Source of the DNA: Thalassoglobus neptunius
Lineage (GTDB): Bacteria; Planctomycetota; Planctomycetia; Planctomycetales; Planctomycetaceae
DNA: 64,000 nucleotides
Direction of reading: 5' to 3'
Assembly: GCF_007859735.1 (NCBI RefSeq)
Contig: NZ_SIHI01000001.1
Location: forward strand, 466,848-530,847
Part shown: piece after piece, positions 8,151 to 17,953 of the stretch
Position numbering within the stretch: the stretch's first letter is position 1
Layout: each line of letters opens with the position of its first letter
The notes under the pieces: model-generated
Databases searched by the model: none
What the model saw: the letters and a program-made list of their open reading frames with translations, nothing else
What the model was told of the DNA's origin: nothing
Translations under genes and position numbers: made by a program

Positions 8151-9254
8151 ATGGATGAACATCAAAGTTGCTGGATCTTGTGGGTTGGAGTGGCAACAGT
8201 TTCGCTCTTCGGCTCCCAATTCGTAAACATTCCAGACGCTTACGGGCAGGAGCAGGCGACGACTGTCGCTGAGCAACTGGATCGGTACGAGTTCCTCCAG
8301 ATTCGAATGGGGATTCCCGTCACCCTTACATTGTATGCCCCAAGCCGGGATGCCGCAAACGTCGCTTCGACCGCCGCCTTTGACCGATTTCGTGAAATCG
8401 ACCGAATCATGAGCGACTATGATCCGGACAGCGAGTTGATGCAGCTTTGCCAATTCGCCCAGCCTGACGAACCTGTTTCCATCAGTGATGACCTGTTCGA
8501 AGTCTTGAGTGCAGCCCAGCAGCTTTCCCGGAAAACACAAGGGGCTTTTGATGTGACGATCGGGCCGGTTGGTCGGTTGTGGCGACTTGCGAGACGCAAG
8601 GAAGAACTTCCGGATTTCGATCGGCTTGCAGAAGCTCGCGACCGAGTGGGGTATCAATCGCTGGTCCTCGATCCGAATCAACGAACGGTGACGCTTCGGA
8701 AAGAAGGAATGCAGCTGGACCTCGGCGGGATCGCGAAGGGCTACGCTGCTGATGTCGCTCTCGAATCGATGAAGCAATACGGAGTCACTCGTGTTCTGAT
8801 CGACGCAGGGGGTGATCTCGTCGCGGGAGATCCACCTCCCGGCCGCGAGTTCTGGAGAGTCGAAGTCGAACAAAGAGATGCCAGCGACCAGGAAGAGTCG
8901 ACACGAATGATTCTGAAAGTGAAAAACTGTGGTGTGGCCACTTCGGGGGATACCTATCAGTATCTGGAGATCGACGGAAAACGGTACTCACATCTGGTCA
9001 ATCCGAAGACCGGGCTGGGAGTCACGGTTCCGGCTTCTGTGACAGTGGTAGCGTCAACAGGAATGGAAGCAGACAGTCTCGCCTCTGCTCTTAGTGTTTT
9101 ACGAGATAGGAAGTCGATTGAGCAGTTGTGTCGCGACAGCAATGCGGAGTTCTTGAAAGTTGAACTCGGAGAGGACGGGACGAGAAAGGAAATTGCTTCG
9201 TCCGGTTTCTTTGAACGGATTGCAGATTCCAATGAAGAGTACGAAGAGGAATGA
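8151..9254 (+). CDS. apbE: FAD:protein FMN transferase (ApbE family), copy 2, exported
   Basis: The 367-residue protein has a signal-like N-terminus (WILWVGVATVSLFGSQF) and ApbE marks: IMSDYDPDSELMQL, LDLGGIAKGYAAD, IDAGGDLVAG, HLVNPKTGLG (Asn where copy 1 has Asp) and EADSLASALSVL. It should attach FMN to an exported or membrane acceptor. AGAGG lies 5 bases before the ATG. Its stop overlaps the start of the next gene by 4 bases (ATGA), so the two are translationally coupled. Copy 1 at 500-1588 lacks a signal peptide, suggesting separate targets. Confidence 0.9.
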   Translation: MDEHQSCWILWVGVATVSLFGSQFVNIPDAYGQEQATTVAEQLDRYEFLQIRMGIPVTLTLYAPSRDAANVASTAAFDRFREIDRIMSDYDPDSELMQLCQFAQPDEPVSISDDLFEVLSAAQQLSRKTQGAFDVTIGPVGRLWRLARRKEELPDFDRLAEARDRVGYQSLVLDPNQRTVTLRKEGMQLDLGGIAKGYAADVALESMKQYGVTRVLIDAGGDLVAGDPPPGREFWRVEVEQRDASDQEESTRMILKVKNCGVATSGDTYQYLEIDGKRYSHLVNPKTGLGVTVPASVTVVASTGMEADSLASALSVLRDRKSIEQLCRDSNAEFLKVELGEDGTRKEIASSGFFERIADSNEEYEEE

Positions 9255-9868
9255 TTCGGTTCGAGCGGGAGCGTGATCTCCGCTCTCAACAGTCGATGGA
9301 GGTTGAATCGATGATGCACGCTGGGAACACATCAAGTGGAAGCTCACAAACCCGATGGGTGCGTTTGGTGGTCTACTGTGGGCTGGCGTGTCTCTGGGGG
9401 CTGGCTGCGCTCTCAGCAGTTTCTTTTCGTGACCGAACGACTGAACTGGATCATCAACTGTGCGGGGTTTGGGGGTGTTCGCCACCTGTTGCGGCGGTCG
9501 TTTCCTGTCACTTGGTGTGGGGGCTCATCCTTCTTCCGCTGGCGATTTATGTCTGTGCGAACTTCTCGATACGCATCGTTCGGATCACCGGAATGACGAC
9601 TGTCTGCGTCGCTTGTTGTGCGATTCTTGTGCTCGTGGTTTACGAGTATTTTCATTGGTACACGTTCGTGCAACCTGCGTCTCGTGTTTACTTCGGTCGC
9701 CGAATCGCTCTGTCGCTTTTCTCACAGATTGATTTCCCCATCATTCCGCTGCTTCTGATGGGCTTGGGAGTCTGGTGGGTCTCATTCATAAGACCGACAC
9801 AAGTTGTTTCGCCAGCCAATCACGAGCGAGAACATCTGCGGAGTTCCGAAGAGTTGGCGTCTTCGTAG
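9251..9868 (+). CDS. Four-helix membrane protein coupled to ApbE
   Basis: The 205-residue product is not recognised. It shows about four hydrophobic segments: VYCGLACLWGLAALSAV, HLVWGLILLPLAIYVCANF, TGMTTVCVACCAILVLVVY and FPIIPLLLMGLGVWWV. A short loop with CGVWGCSPP lies between the first two, and the tail is charged. The start at 9251 is chosen because AGAGGA precedes it and the ATGA overlap ties it to apbE. A partner or FMN acceptor of ApbE is conceivable, but no clear flavinylation motif of the D-x-x-T-[SG]-[AT] kind is seen. Confidence 0.65.
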   Translation: MIRFERERDLRSQQSMEVESMMHAGNTSSGSSQTRWVRLVVYCGLACLWGLAALSAVSFRDRTTELDHQLCGVWGCSPPVAAVVSCHLVWGLILLPLAIYVCANFSIRIVRITGMTTVCVACCAILVLVVYEYFHWYTFVQPASRVYFGRRIALSLFSQIDFPIIPLLLMGLGVWWVSFIRPTQVVSPANHEREHLRSSEELASS

Positions 9869-9917
9869 CTTGCGATGCTGTCAGGAATCGGTCGGAGATC
9901 GAAATGTCCGATTGGGG

Positions 9918-11879
9918 TCAATTGGAACTGAAGTCGAAGACTTCGAGACCTTTTTGATCGGCAAACTTCTTCGTGGTGAGAATGAGTTTGTTCTGTGCTT
10001 CATCAATGAAAACCGCCATCGTTCGGCCTGGTTCCTGATACGTGTTCACGATTTCCGCAATCGCTTGTTCCGCTGGAACGATTCCGAGATTGAACGTTTG
10101 CGGCATGTTTCGTGTGAACCCGGCATTTTCGAGCGCGATGCCATCGACCTCGAGGACGACTCCGATTTCTTCACACAAATATGCGAATGCTTTTTCCAGC
10201 GGCATCCGATTGAATTCCGCATCGACGGGATTTTTCAGACGCTCTCGAATCGTCTTTTGAGGCTCGTCCGATTCCGGTTGAGTTTCGACTGTTTGAGAAA
10301 AATCGGTGCGGGAGGCTTCGTCAAGTGTGAACAACGTTGCCAGTGCGAGGTTCGGGGCTGCCTTCTGGGGGAGTACGGTGGTCATCGTCAGGTAGCGCGT
10401 TGCAGTATTGGTCACTGTCGATTGGCGGACTGCTTCGACAATTGCAGGAAGTCTTCCGATGAACTGCCGGAACCTCATTTCAGATGGAGACATTTTGAGG
10501 CACACATCTTTCCAGAGTGTCTCCGGAAGTTCGGAAAATTGTTGTTCGAGGCGTGCTTTCACTTTGGTTGGGGACGATGTATTAACGACGCGCAAGGTCA
10601 ATTCTGAGTGCAGATACGGAGTTGGATTGACTTCCCAACTCACCATTTCGACATCATCTCCGAGCCAATCGAGAGACTGTTGAATGATCTGCTGACTTGC
10701 CGGCGGAAAAAGAACGTCGGTGTGTCGACGAAGGTCAGCGACGTTGCCGACGATGGTGAGCAACTTGTTGCGATCTGTTTCCCGCAACAAGTGGTCCATG
10801 CCTTCGCTGATGTCTCGATTGGGGGTGTTGATGGAGTATTCGAGTTCCCCTGCGAGATGGGCTGGAAGAATGGCGATGGTCTGTTCGTCCTTGATCAGCG
10901 ATCCGTGAGTTTCATTCACTTTGATTCGCAAATCGGGACGTTCGGTGATGTCGTAAAGATACTCGCCGTCAAACTCTTCGATGAGAGTCGACATCTTCTC
11001 CGGGGACTTGAGATGAACGACCGCACACAAATCGGGAGTGGTCCCGCGTGCTCCGATGATGTAGCCCAAGAGCACTTCTTCGATTTCTGCAGGAGAGCGA
11101 TGGAAAAGCTCTTGAAGCGTTGATTCCAGCCAGTTGGTCACGTTCTCCGTCAGACTTGCTCGCAGGATCTGGGCGTCACGAGAATCGGGCCAGAGATCTG
11201 CGGGGCGAAAGTGGACGACAAAATTGACTCCGCTCGGCATCAGGTAGAGCTCGATCGGTTCTCCGGAAGTCGGATTGAATTCTTTGACGAGTTGTGGCCG
11301 GTTCTCGAGGAGTGATCGGCTGTATGGTTCGTCTGAAGAGACAGATTCCATGCCAGGAGCGTTCTGAGATGGCTTCGAATCTGCGATGGGGGCAGGGGGA
11401 TCTTGGGCGATGGTGGCCAGATACCCGACGACCCCAACGGCAGCCAAAAGAAAAACAACAGTAACAATAAGCCCGCCGCGACTCTTTTTTCGACGACGTT
11501 TCAAACGCTCCAGCGAACTTGTCGCAGGGTCGTCAGTCGGAACCACCAGTGATGGTTGCGGAGCAGCCGGCTTGGAGGGGGCAGGAGGTGTGGGCGGCGG
11601 TGAACTGGTAAAATCAGGAAACGCACTCGGAGTACTCGATGAGGCCGATGCTTCGTTGTCGGGAATCCACTGAGGAGAAGTCCCAACGGGGGGCTCGTCT
11701 TCGACAAGTTCGAGTTCAACGACTTCTTCAACCGGGGGCGGAAGTTTAAGCACAAACGGAGTTTGACACTTCGGACATTTGACTTTTTTTCCGAGGAGTT
11801 CCGGTTTCTCAACTTTCAGCTTCCGCGCGCACTTGGGACAGGCAACGGAAACCGGGAATGACGGAAGATCTGATGGCAT
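9918..11879 (-). CDS. MJ0042 zinc-ribbon membrane protein with C-terminal secretin-N/STN-like domain
   Basis: The 653-residue protein begins with a zinc ribbon (CPKC at 14-17, CPKC at 35-38) of the MJ0042 type. A Pro/Ser-rich acidic linker and a basic patch (RLKRRRKKSR) follow, then one transmembrane helix at about 136-157. The large extracytoplasmic part contains a region with FRPADLWPDS and later QQSLDWLGDDVEMVSWEV, and ends with a module (MPLEKAFAYLCEEIG ... NKLILTTK) that resembles secretin/STN short domains. Zinc ribbon inside and sensor-like part outside suggests a membrane-spanning scaffold or sensor, but the function is unknown. Confidence 0.7.
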   Translation of the reverse strand: MPSDLPSFPVSVACPKCARKLKVEKPELLGKKVKCPKCQTPFVLKLPPPVEEVVELELVEDEPPVGTSPQWIPDNEASASSSTPSAFPDFTSSPPPTPPAPSKPAAPQPSLVVPTDDPATSSLERLKRRRKKSRGGLIVTVVFLLAAVGVVGYLATIAQDPPAPIADSKPSQNAPGMESVSSDEPYSRSLLENRPQLVKEFNPTSGEPIELYLMPSGVNFVVHFRPADLWPDSRDAQILRASLTENVTNWLESTLQELFHRSPAEIEEVLLGYIIGARGTTPDLCAVVHLKSPEKMSTLIEEFDGEYLYDITERPDLRIKVNETHGSLIKDEQTIAILPAHLAGELEYSINTPNRDISEGMDHLLRETDRNKLLTIVGNVADLRRHTDVLFPPASQQIIQQSLDWLGDDVEMVSWEVNPTPYLHSELTLRVVNTSSPTKVKARLEQQFSELPETLWKDVCLKMSPSEMRFRQFIGRLPAIVEAVRQSTVTNTATRYLTMTTVLPQKAAPNLALATLFTLDEASRTDFSQTVETQPESDEPQKTIRERLKNPVDAEFNRMPLEKAFAYLCEEIGVVLEVDGIALENAGFTRNMPQTFNLGIVPAEQAIAEIVNTYQEPGRTMAVFIDEAQNKLILTTKKFADQKGLEVFDFSSN

Positions 11880-12135
11880 GACTCGAAAAAGCTCCCTGAG
11901 AGGAAGACTTTGTATTCATTAGCGGAACGTCGACTGCAACCGTTCCCGAGATCGAAAAATCATAGTGTTTTCGTCGACATTCATCGACTCAATCGGTGGC
12001 TTTCGGTCCGGTTTGAACCGGTTCGGTTTCAATATGTGAAGCGACTGGTTGTGCGGTCGTTTCATAAATTCTTCCGGAGCTGACGTGTCCGGACTCGTTG
12101 AGATGCTCAAACATCTCAAGACACTATGCATCCGA

Positions 12136-13839
12136 TCAGAGTGTCTGGCTCATTTTTTCTGCGAGACGTTCGAGGGCCGGGCTGATATCGTTCGGTTCAA
12201 GATGCACATTCAACAAACTGAACGCATCTTTGTGAGCGAGTGCAGCTGCCATTGATTGTTTCAATTCTCCCAACGTTGTCACTTCGAATCCCCAACCGGC
12301 TCCGAACAGGTCCGGAATTCGATGATAATTCCAATTGAGAATGTCGTTGAATGGTCCTTCCTGCAGGAAACGCTCAGTTGTATAGCCCTTATTGTTAAGA
12401 ACAACGACGATGGGATTGAAGTGGTTTCGCACGATGGAACTCAATTCCATGCACGTCATCTGAAATGCTCCGTCACCGACGAGGACGATCGGACGCAAGT
12501 TTTTATCCGCGGTTTGCACTCCCAGAGCTGCCGGGACTGCGAATCCCATTGACGTGTAGTAGGCAGGGCTCAGGTACTCTGTGTGCTTGTGAATTGTGAG
12601 ATCCGACGATGCGAACAGGGAATCCCCCACATCTGCGATGACGACCATGTTGTCGTCCAGGATTTGATCGATGTGACCGAACAGACTTTGGATTGTAACG
12701 GCGTCTTCGTCGGTCGATTTGCTTTTCTTGAGAACCTGTCGTTTGGGGATTTCGATCGTTTCGGCGTCCGGTCGGATCGGAGAGTCCTGAAGAGTATTCA
12801 CGAAGTCTTCGAACAGGACATCGTGAAAGTGGTGATGACCAATGCGAAGCTGTTCGGTTGTCGCGGAAATGCAGTTTTGAGCGTCGAGCTTCGCAGTGAA
12901 AATTCCGAGATTGATATCCGTCATGAACGCGCCGAGCATGATGAGGCAATCGCTGTTCTCAACGTACTCGCTCACCTCACGACGTCCCATCGCCCCTTCG
13001 TAAACTCCGAGATAGAGCGGGTGTCGCTCACTGATCACCGACTTGCCGAGAAGAGTTGCGCACATCGGAATTTGATTTTGCTCAGCGAGTTCGAGGATTT
13101 GTTCTCGTAACCCGAAGCGGTGGACTTCGATGCCTGCGAGAATGACGGGTTGCTTCGCTTTCGCGATCCGTTCGCGAGCTTCGCCGATGGCTGCCTTCAA
13201 AGCGTCGGGATGGCTTTCCCGCTCAAATGCGAGGGGGGAATGCGGAGCGATGGCCGGAGAATGAACTCGATCGCGCGGGAGTTCGAGATAGACAGGACGC
13301 TTGTACCTGACGGCAGCATCAAGACAGCGGTCGATTTCCCGGAATGCCGTGAGAGGATCATGGAGGTCGGCATTCGCGATTGCGATTTTCTCAAAGACTT
13401 CGCGTTGAGTTCCGAAATCTCGAACCCTGTGATGAAGCAACGGGTCGTTCCGTCGTTCGTAAACACCGGGCGCTCCACTGATCACGACAACCGGAGACTT
13501 CTCCGCGAATGCTCCTGCAATGGAATTACATGTGCTCAGTCCGCCAACACAATACGTTACGCAAACGGCACCCAGTCCATGGATGCGTGCATAAGCATCC
13601 GCTGCGTATCCCGCACAGTCTTCGCGGGTGCAGCCGATCATTCGAATCGGGGAGTCTTCGAGGAGCCCATAGAATCCGAGAACGAAATCCCCGGGAATTC
13701 CGAACATGTCCTTGAGACCATAGTCCTGAAGTCGCTGAATGAGGTAGCCGCCAATTGTGGGCGGGGAAGAGGTGTCACTCTCTTTGGACAACACAGCCTT
13801 CGTCGAATTCCTCGCGGCAATCTTCTTCGCGGTCGTCAT
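12136..13839 (-). CDS. Thiamine-diphosphate-dependent 2-oxoacid decarboxylase (pyruvate/indolepyruvate decarboxylase-like)
   Basis: The 567-residue protein has the three-domain layout of ThDP decarboxylases. The N-terminal Pyr domain has [13 protein letters not shown] and the expected catalytic glutamate in [26 protein letters not shown] carries the His-His pair typical of pyruvate and indolepyruvate decarboxylases. The C-terminal cofactor motif runs from [11 protein letters not shown] to [11 protein letters not shown]. It would decarboxylate a 2-oxo acid to an aldehyde in the cytoplasm; the substrate is unknown. ATG at 13839 is preferred over TTG at 13845, as AAAGG lies 7 bases upstream. No alcohol or aldehyde dehydrogenase is adjacent. 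Confidence 0.88.
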   Translation of the reverse strand: MTTAKKIAARNSTKAVLSKESDTSSPPTIGGYLIQRLQDYGLKDMFGIPGDFVLGFYGLLEDSPIRMIGCTREDCAGYAADAYARIHGLGAVCVTYCVGGLSTCNSIAGAFAEKSPVVVISGAPGVYERRNDPLLHHRVRDFGTQREVFEKIAIANADLHDPLTAFREIDRCLDAAVRYKRPVYLELPRDRVHSPAIAPHSPLAFERESHPDALKAAIGEARERIAKAKQPVILAGIEVHRFGLREQILELAEQNQIPMCATLLGKSVISERHPLYLGVYEGAMGRREVSEYVENSDCLIMLGAFMTDINLGIFTAKLDAQNCISATTEQLRIGHHHFHDVLFEDFVNTLQDSPIRPDAETIEIPKRQVLKKSKSTDEDAVTIQSLFGHIDQILDDNMVVIADVGDSLFASSDLTIHKHTEYLSPAYYTSMGFAVPAALGVQTADKNLRPIVLVGDGAFQMTCMELSSIVRNHFNPIVVVLNNKGYTTERFLQEGPFNDILNWNYHRIPDLFGAGWGFEVTTLGELKQSMAAALAHKDAFSLLNVHLEPNDISPALERLAEKMSQTL

Positions 13840-14183
13840 CGTCAAACCTTTCCGAAAAACAGTTCGAGAAGTGTTTCCGTGGTCCGGGACAATCTATTCC
13901 TCTATTCAAACTATTGTATACGTCAGGGGCTGACGAGTGGGGGATTCCTTCCTCTTCAACATGGAATCGGAAAAGCGGCGTCGTAAGTCGTTTGCAAAGC
14001 GTCGGTTGTAAGCGTTCTGCGGTTCTGGGTCTTCGGGAATGAAATCGTCGACTCGAAATCCATTGATTGGTGACCGACTGCCCGCCAATCTCTTGTTCGA
14101 AGCTCCCGGAAAGACGACGATATTGTCAGCCCGTGTTTGAAGCATTGCTGATCCGACTTCCTTTCAGAGAGACGAGTCACTTC
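13840..14183. other. Divergent intergenic region
   Basis: 344 bases between the decarboxylase and sulfatase starts, expected to hold both promoters. The frame upstream of 14184 is open but lacks a ribosome site and would precede the signal peptide. Confidence 0.55.
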
Positions 14184-15629
14184 ATGATCATGAGCCGACG
14201 AATTGTTTTGGGACTCCTCGGAATCCTGCTCGTTCTGCCATCGGCTGTGCGAGCTGAACGGCCGAATATTGTTTTTATCTATACGGACGATCAAGCACCG
14301 ACAGCGACCGGATTCAGTGGCAACCCGGACTTAAAGACGCCGAACATCGACCGTTTGGCTGCCAGTGGAATCGTCATTCAAAATGCCTTCACGGTGACTC
14401 CGGTTTGCAGCCCCTCTCGTGCTGGGCTGGTGACAGGACGCTACTCGACCGAATACGGGATTCTCGACTGGATTCACCCGCAGGCAGAAGCAGACCTTGG
14501 GCTCGACCCGGAAGCTGTCACGTGGATGAAACTTCTGCAACAGGATGGCTACGCGACCTGTCTGTCTGGAAAGTGGCATCTCGGAACGGCAGATCGATAC
14601 CACCCAACCGTCTTCGGTTACGACGAGTTCATGGGAATCCGCTCGGGGGGATGTCCTCCCAAAGATCCGGTGCTTGAGGTCGACGGAGAAGACGTGAAGC
14701 AAGAAGGTTTCACTGTCGATCTGGTCACCGATTATGCGTTGGATTTTATGACCAGAAAGAAAGATGAACCGTTTCTGGTCTCCGTTCATTATCGCGAACC
14801 GCATGCAGCATGGTTGCCGAATCGGGAGGAAGACTGGGAACCGTATCGAGATCTTGATCCCGAACTTCCCAAGCCCGTTCATCCGGATCTCGACGTTGAA
14901 CGTGTCAAGAAAATGACTCGCGAGTATTACGCAAGCGTGGCCAGCGTCGATCGAAATGTTGGACGCATCCTCGATTTGCTCGATGAACTCAAACTCTCAG
15001 AGAACACAATCGTGGTCTATACAAGCGACCACGGCTATCACAATGGCCATCACAGTTTGTGGTTTAAGGGGAATGCTCATTGGATGCTCAAGGAATTGCC
15101 GGAACAGCAGTGGGACCAAATCGGTCGCAAGCGGCGGCCGAATCTCTATGACCAGTCGCTCCGTGTTCCGACAATTATTCGCTGGCCAGAGGCGTTGCCA
15201 CAGGGGCAGACGATTCTCCCGACGATGAGTAATCTCGACTGGTTTCCGACGTTGTTGAGCCTCGCGAACATTGAGGTCCCGGAAGGTTTGAATCTGCGCG
15301 GTCGTGATTTTACTCCCATGTTGAAAGGGCTTCGAATCGGCTGGCCGAATGACCTGTACGCTGAGTACAGCATGCGGCACGGAGCATTTGTGGACATGCG
15401 ATGCTGGCGGACTCCTCAATGGAAACTCGTGGTCGATTTCGCGAACTCCGGGCGGGATGAACTTTACGATCTGCAGAACGATCCGGGGGAGTTCGAAAAC
15501 TTGATCGAATCGGATGACCCTTCGGTACAAACTGTCTTTCAGGAACTTCGAAGCAAGATTCTTCATAAGCTCGAAGAATTGAACGATCCGCTTCTCGATC
15601 GAATTCAAGTCGAGAACAAATCGGAATGA
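14184..15629 (+). CDS. Secreted type I sulfatase with canonical C-x-P-x-R motif
   Basis: The 481-residue enzyme hydrolyses a sulfate ester outside the cytoplasm. It has a signal peptide (MIMSRRIVLGLLGILLVLPS, cut near VRA-ER). The metal site RPNIVFIYTDDQ follows, then VCSPSRAGLVTGRY, in which the Cys is converted to formylglycine, WHLGTADRYHP, and the second metal site VVYTSDHGYHNGHH. The start is the ATG at 14184 (or 14190), since only there does a signal peptide lead. Its stop overlaps the next gene by 4 bases. The substrate is unknown; family members act on sulfated polysaccharides. Confidence 0.93.
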   Translation: MIMSRRIVLGLLGILLVLPSAVRAERPNIVFIYTDDQAPTATGFSGNPDLKTPNIDRLAASGIVIQNAFTVTPVCSPSRAGLVTGRYSTEYGILDWIHPQAEADLGLDPEAVTWMKLLQQDGYATCLSGKWHLGTADRYHPTVFGYDEFMGIRSGGCPPKDPVLEVDGEDVKQEGFTVDLVTDYALDFMTRKKDEPFLVSVHYREPHAAWLPNREEDWEPYRDLDPELPKPVHPDLDVERVKKMTREYYASVASVDRNVGRILDLLDELKLSENTIVVYTSDHGYHNGHHSLWFKGNAHWMLKELPEQQWDQIGRKRRPNLYDQSLRVPTIIRWPEALPQGQTILPTMSNLDWFPTLLSLANIEVPEGLNLRGRDFTPMLKGLRIGWPNDLYAEYSMRHGAFVDMRCWRTPQWKLVVDFANSGRDELYDLQNDPGEFENLIESDDPSVQTVFQELRSKILHKLEELNDPLLDRIQVENKSE

Positions 15630-16288
15630 GAAGTCATCCGCCTCGGGATTCTGTGATCGTTGCGAAAGTGGGGGGAAGTCTGTTCACACTTCCGGATCTC
15701 TCTCGACGACTGGGAGGATTCATTGAACTCTTCGAACAATATCGACTGGTTCTCGTTCCGGGCGGAGGGATGTTCGCCGAGGCAGTTCGCACTGTCGACA
15801 AAATTCACGGACTCAGCGCAAAAGCATCGCACGAGTTAGCGATTCAAGCGATGTCGATGTCGTGCCAGCTTCTCGAACAACTCATCGAAAATTCTGTGAT
15901 TGTTCATGCTGTGGAAGATTTGGATGCCGCGTGGAAGGAACAAAAAGTTCCGATTTACGACCCTCGGCGATCTTTCTGTAAGCAATCAGAGTTGCCGGCC
16001 AGTTGGGATGTGACGAGCGACTCAATCGCCGCTTCGCTCGCTATTCATCTGGGGGATTCGTCGCTTATCCTTCTGAAATCGACCGATCTCCCGGACGATG
16101 ATCCGTCGATCGAGCAAATTTCGGCTGGTGGTCTGGTCGATGCTTACTTCCCCAAGCTGGCGGAATCGTTAGCGTCCATTGGGTGGTGCAACCTGCGCAA
16201 TCAGTACAATCCTCGTTGTCGATGGATCAGGAAAGACGAGTTATTGCTGGAATCCCGATTCAAAGAATCTGATGAAATTGACCTTTGA
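15626..16288 (+). CDS. Amino acid kinase superfamily protein, MfnE-like
   Basis: The 220-residue product has the amino-acid-kinase opening VIVAKVGGSL and the glycine loop LVLVPGGGMFAEAVR, then WDVTSDSIAASLAIHL and SLILLKSTDL. The small size and the VTSDS segment fit the archaeal MfnE group, kinase for an aminomethylfuran phosphate in methanofuran synthesis. Planctomycetes carry tetrahydromethanopterin/methanofuran C1 genes, so this role is plausible but inferred. It starts within the sulfatase stop (ATGA), which would couple two apparently unrelated functions. No other C1-transfer gene lies beside it. Confidence 0.7.
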   Translation: MRSHPPRDSVIVAKVGGSLFTLPDLSRRLGGFIELFEQYRLVLVPGGGMFAEAVRTVDKIHGLSAKASHELAIQAMSMSCQLLEQLIENSVIVHAVEDLDAAWKEQKVPIYDPRRSFCKQSELPASWDVTSDSIAASLAIHLGDSSLILLKSTDLPDDDPSIEQISAGGLVDAYFPKLAESLASIGWCNLRNQYNPRCRWIRKDELLLESRFKESDEIDL

Positions 16289-16560
16289 AGCCTTCTTTCT
16301 CGACCGTTCATGAGTTCTGTTATTGGTCAAGATGGCGAAGTACTGGCGTTCTTGATTGCAAAAAGCTAGCATACTTCGCTCAATTTTCAGCAATCCGACA
16401 ACTCCATTTGTCTCTGGAGGATGTCTGAAACCGTTGCCGAGACAAGTCCTGTCGCAGGTCAGCGAAATCGGATTTTGCTCAGTGGGCATTCGAGTACGCG
16501 AATTTCAGAACGACGCTGAGATTGTTGATCTGGTGATGACTTCACTTTCTGAGGAACACA

Positions 16561-17715
16561 ATGTCGAAGAACTTTATTTTTACAAGCGAAGCGGTCAGCA
16601 TGGGACATCCGGACAAGGTTTCGGATCAGATCTCCGACGGTGTTCTTGATGCCCTTCTCGCGCAAGATCCAAACTCTCGTTGTGCCTGCGAAACGTTGTG
16701 CACGACTGACTACCTCTGTCTCGCAGGAGAAATTCGTACATCTCCCGACCTGACAAACGATGACTTCGAAAAGATCGCCCGGAACGTTGTCCGAGAAATC
16801 GGCTACACCAGCGACGATATCGGATTCAATGCTGATACCTGCAAAGTTGATGTTCTCCTTCATCAGCAGAGTGCCGACATCGCGATGGGTGTCGATGCGG
16901 ACGGTGCAGGCGATCAGGGTCTGATGTTTGGTTACGCATGTGATCAAACGGAAGAGCTCATGCCGCTTCCGATTGCGTTGTCACACCGCATTCTGAACCA
17001 CCTCAACGAAATGCGATTCAGCAATGACGTTGACTGGCTGCTCCCAGACAGCAAGAGCCAGGTTTCAGTCCGTTATGAAAACGGAAAGCCTGCCGAAATC
17101 ACTGCGATTGTGCTTTCGACACAGCACCGTGATTCAGTCAAACGCGATGATATCGAAGCGTACATCCGAGAAACCGTGATTCCTGCGACGGTTCCTTCGG
17201 AGTTGCTCAATGCGTCGACGAAATACCACGTCAACCCAACCGGGCAGTTCCTCATCGGTGGCCCACACGGAGACTGTGGACTGACCGGCCGAAAGATCAT
17301 CGTCGACACTTACGGTGGATGGGGACGACACGGCGGGGGAGCATTCAGCGGAAAAGATTCGACAAAGGTCGACCGCTCCGCTGCTTACATGGCACGTTAC
17401 GTTGCGAAGAACATCGTCGCTGCGGGACTCGCGACTGAGTGCGAAGTTCAACTCGCTTACGCGATTGGCGTCGTTGATCCAGTGAGTATTCGTGTTGACT
17501 CCAATGGAACATCAACCGTCGACGAGAGTCGTCTCGAAGACGCTGTTCGAAAAGTCTTCCCATTGAATCCGCAGGGAATCATTGATCACCTTCAGTTGCG
17601 TCGTCCTGTCTTCCGACAGACTGCTGAAGGCGGTCACTTCGGACGAACAGGTGAAGCGTTCACTTGGGAAAACACTGACAAGGTTGAAGACTTGAAAGCT
17701 GCTGTCGCTGGTTAG
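16561..17715 (+). CDS. metK: S-adenosylmethionine synthetase
   Basis: The 384-residue enzyme makes SAM from methionine and ATP in the cytoplasm. The N-terminal motif [17 protein letters not shown], the metal/ATP segment [11 protein letters not shown], the loop [21 protein letters not shown] and [18 protein letters not shown] are all present, and the length is normal. GAGG lies about 7 bases before the ATG. The 270 bases upstream show no riboswitch that I recognise. A very strong terminator follows, so it is likely monocistronic; ahcY, its usual planctomycete neighbour, is not adjacent. Confidence 0.98.
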   Translation: MSKNFIFTSEAVSMGHPDKVSDQISDGVLDALLAQDPNSRCACETLCTTDYLCLAGEIRTSPDLTNDDFEKIARNVVREIGYTSDDIGFNADTCKVDVLLHQQSADIAMGVDADGAGDQGLMFGYACDQTEELMPLPIALSHRILNHLNEMRFSNDVDWLLPDSKSQVSVRYENGKPAEITAIVLSTQHRDSVKRDDIEAYIRETVIPATVPSELLNASTKYHVNPTGQFLIGGPHGDCGLTGRKIIVDTYGGWGRHGGGAFSGKDSTKVDRSAAYMARYVAKNIVAAGLATECEVQLAYAIGVVDPVSIRVDSNGTSTVDESRLEDAVRKVFPLNPQGIIDHLQLRRPVFRQTAEGGHFGRTGEAFTWENTDKVEDLKAAVAG

Positions 17716-17794
17716 TGACGGTCGCTTTCTTCAGGGCAAAATGACGGACCGTCTATTGAAAACGTGTTCGCATTGAGTTCTGTGAGATGACATT

Positions 17795-17843
17795 GAAAGC
17801 TGGCAAAGCACGCATCGTGTGCTTTGCCAGCTTTCTTGCTTTT
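17795..17843 (+). terminator. Strong terminator after metK
   Basis: A 17-bp perfect stem GAAAGCTGGCAAAGCAC paired with its complement around a 7-base loop, followed by CTTGCTTTT. It lies 79 bases past the metK stop. Confidence 0.88.
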
Positions 17844-17953
17844 GTGAGGACTTCAAATTCAGACAGGTGAGGCATCTGGCCCGTGGGATGGTTTGGCGCG
17901 GAAGAATCGGTATGCTGGTTGAGGAACTGTTGACCTTATAAACCGAGGTGAAG

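Noticed and set aside
16289-16560. SAM or SAH riboswitch upstream of metK
   Set aside because: No conserved core of any SAM/SAH class was recognised in the 272 bases.
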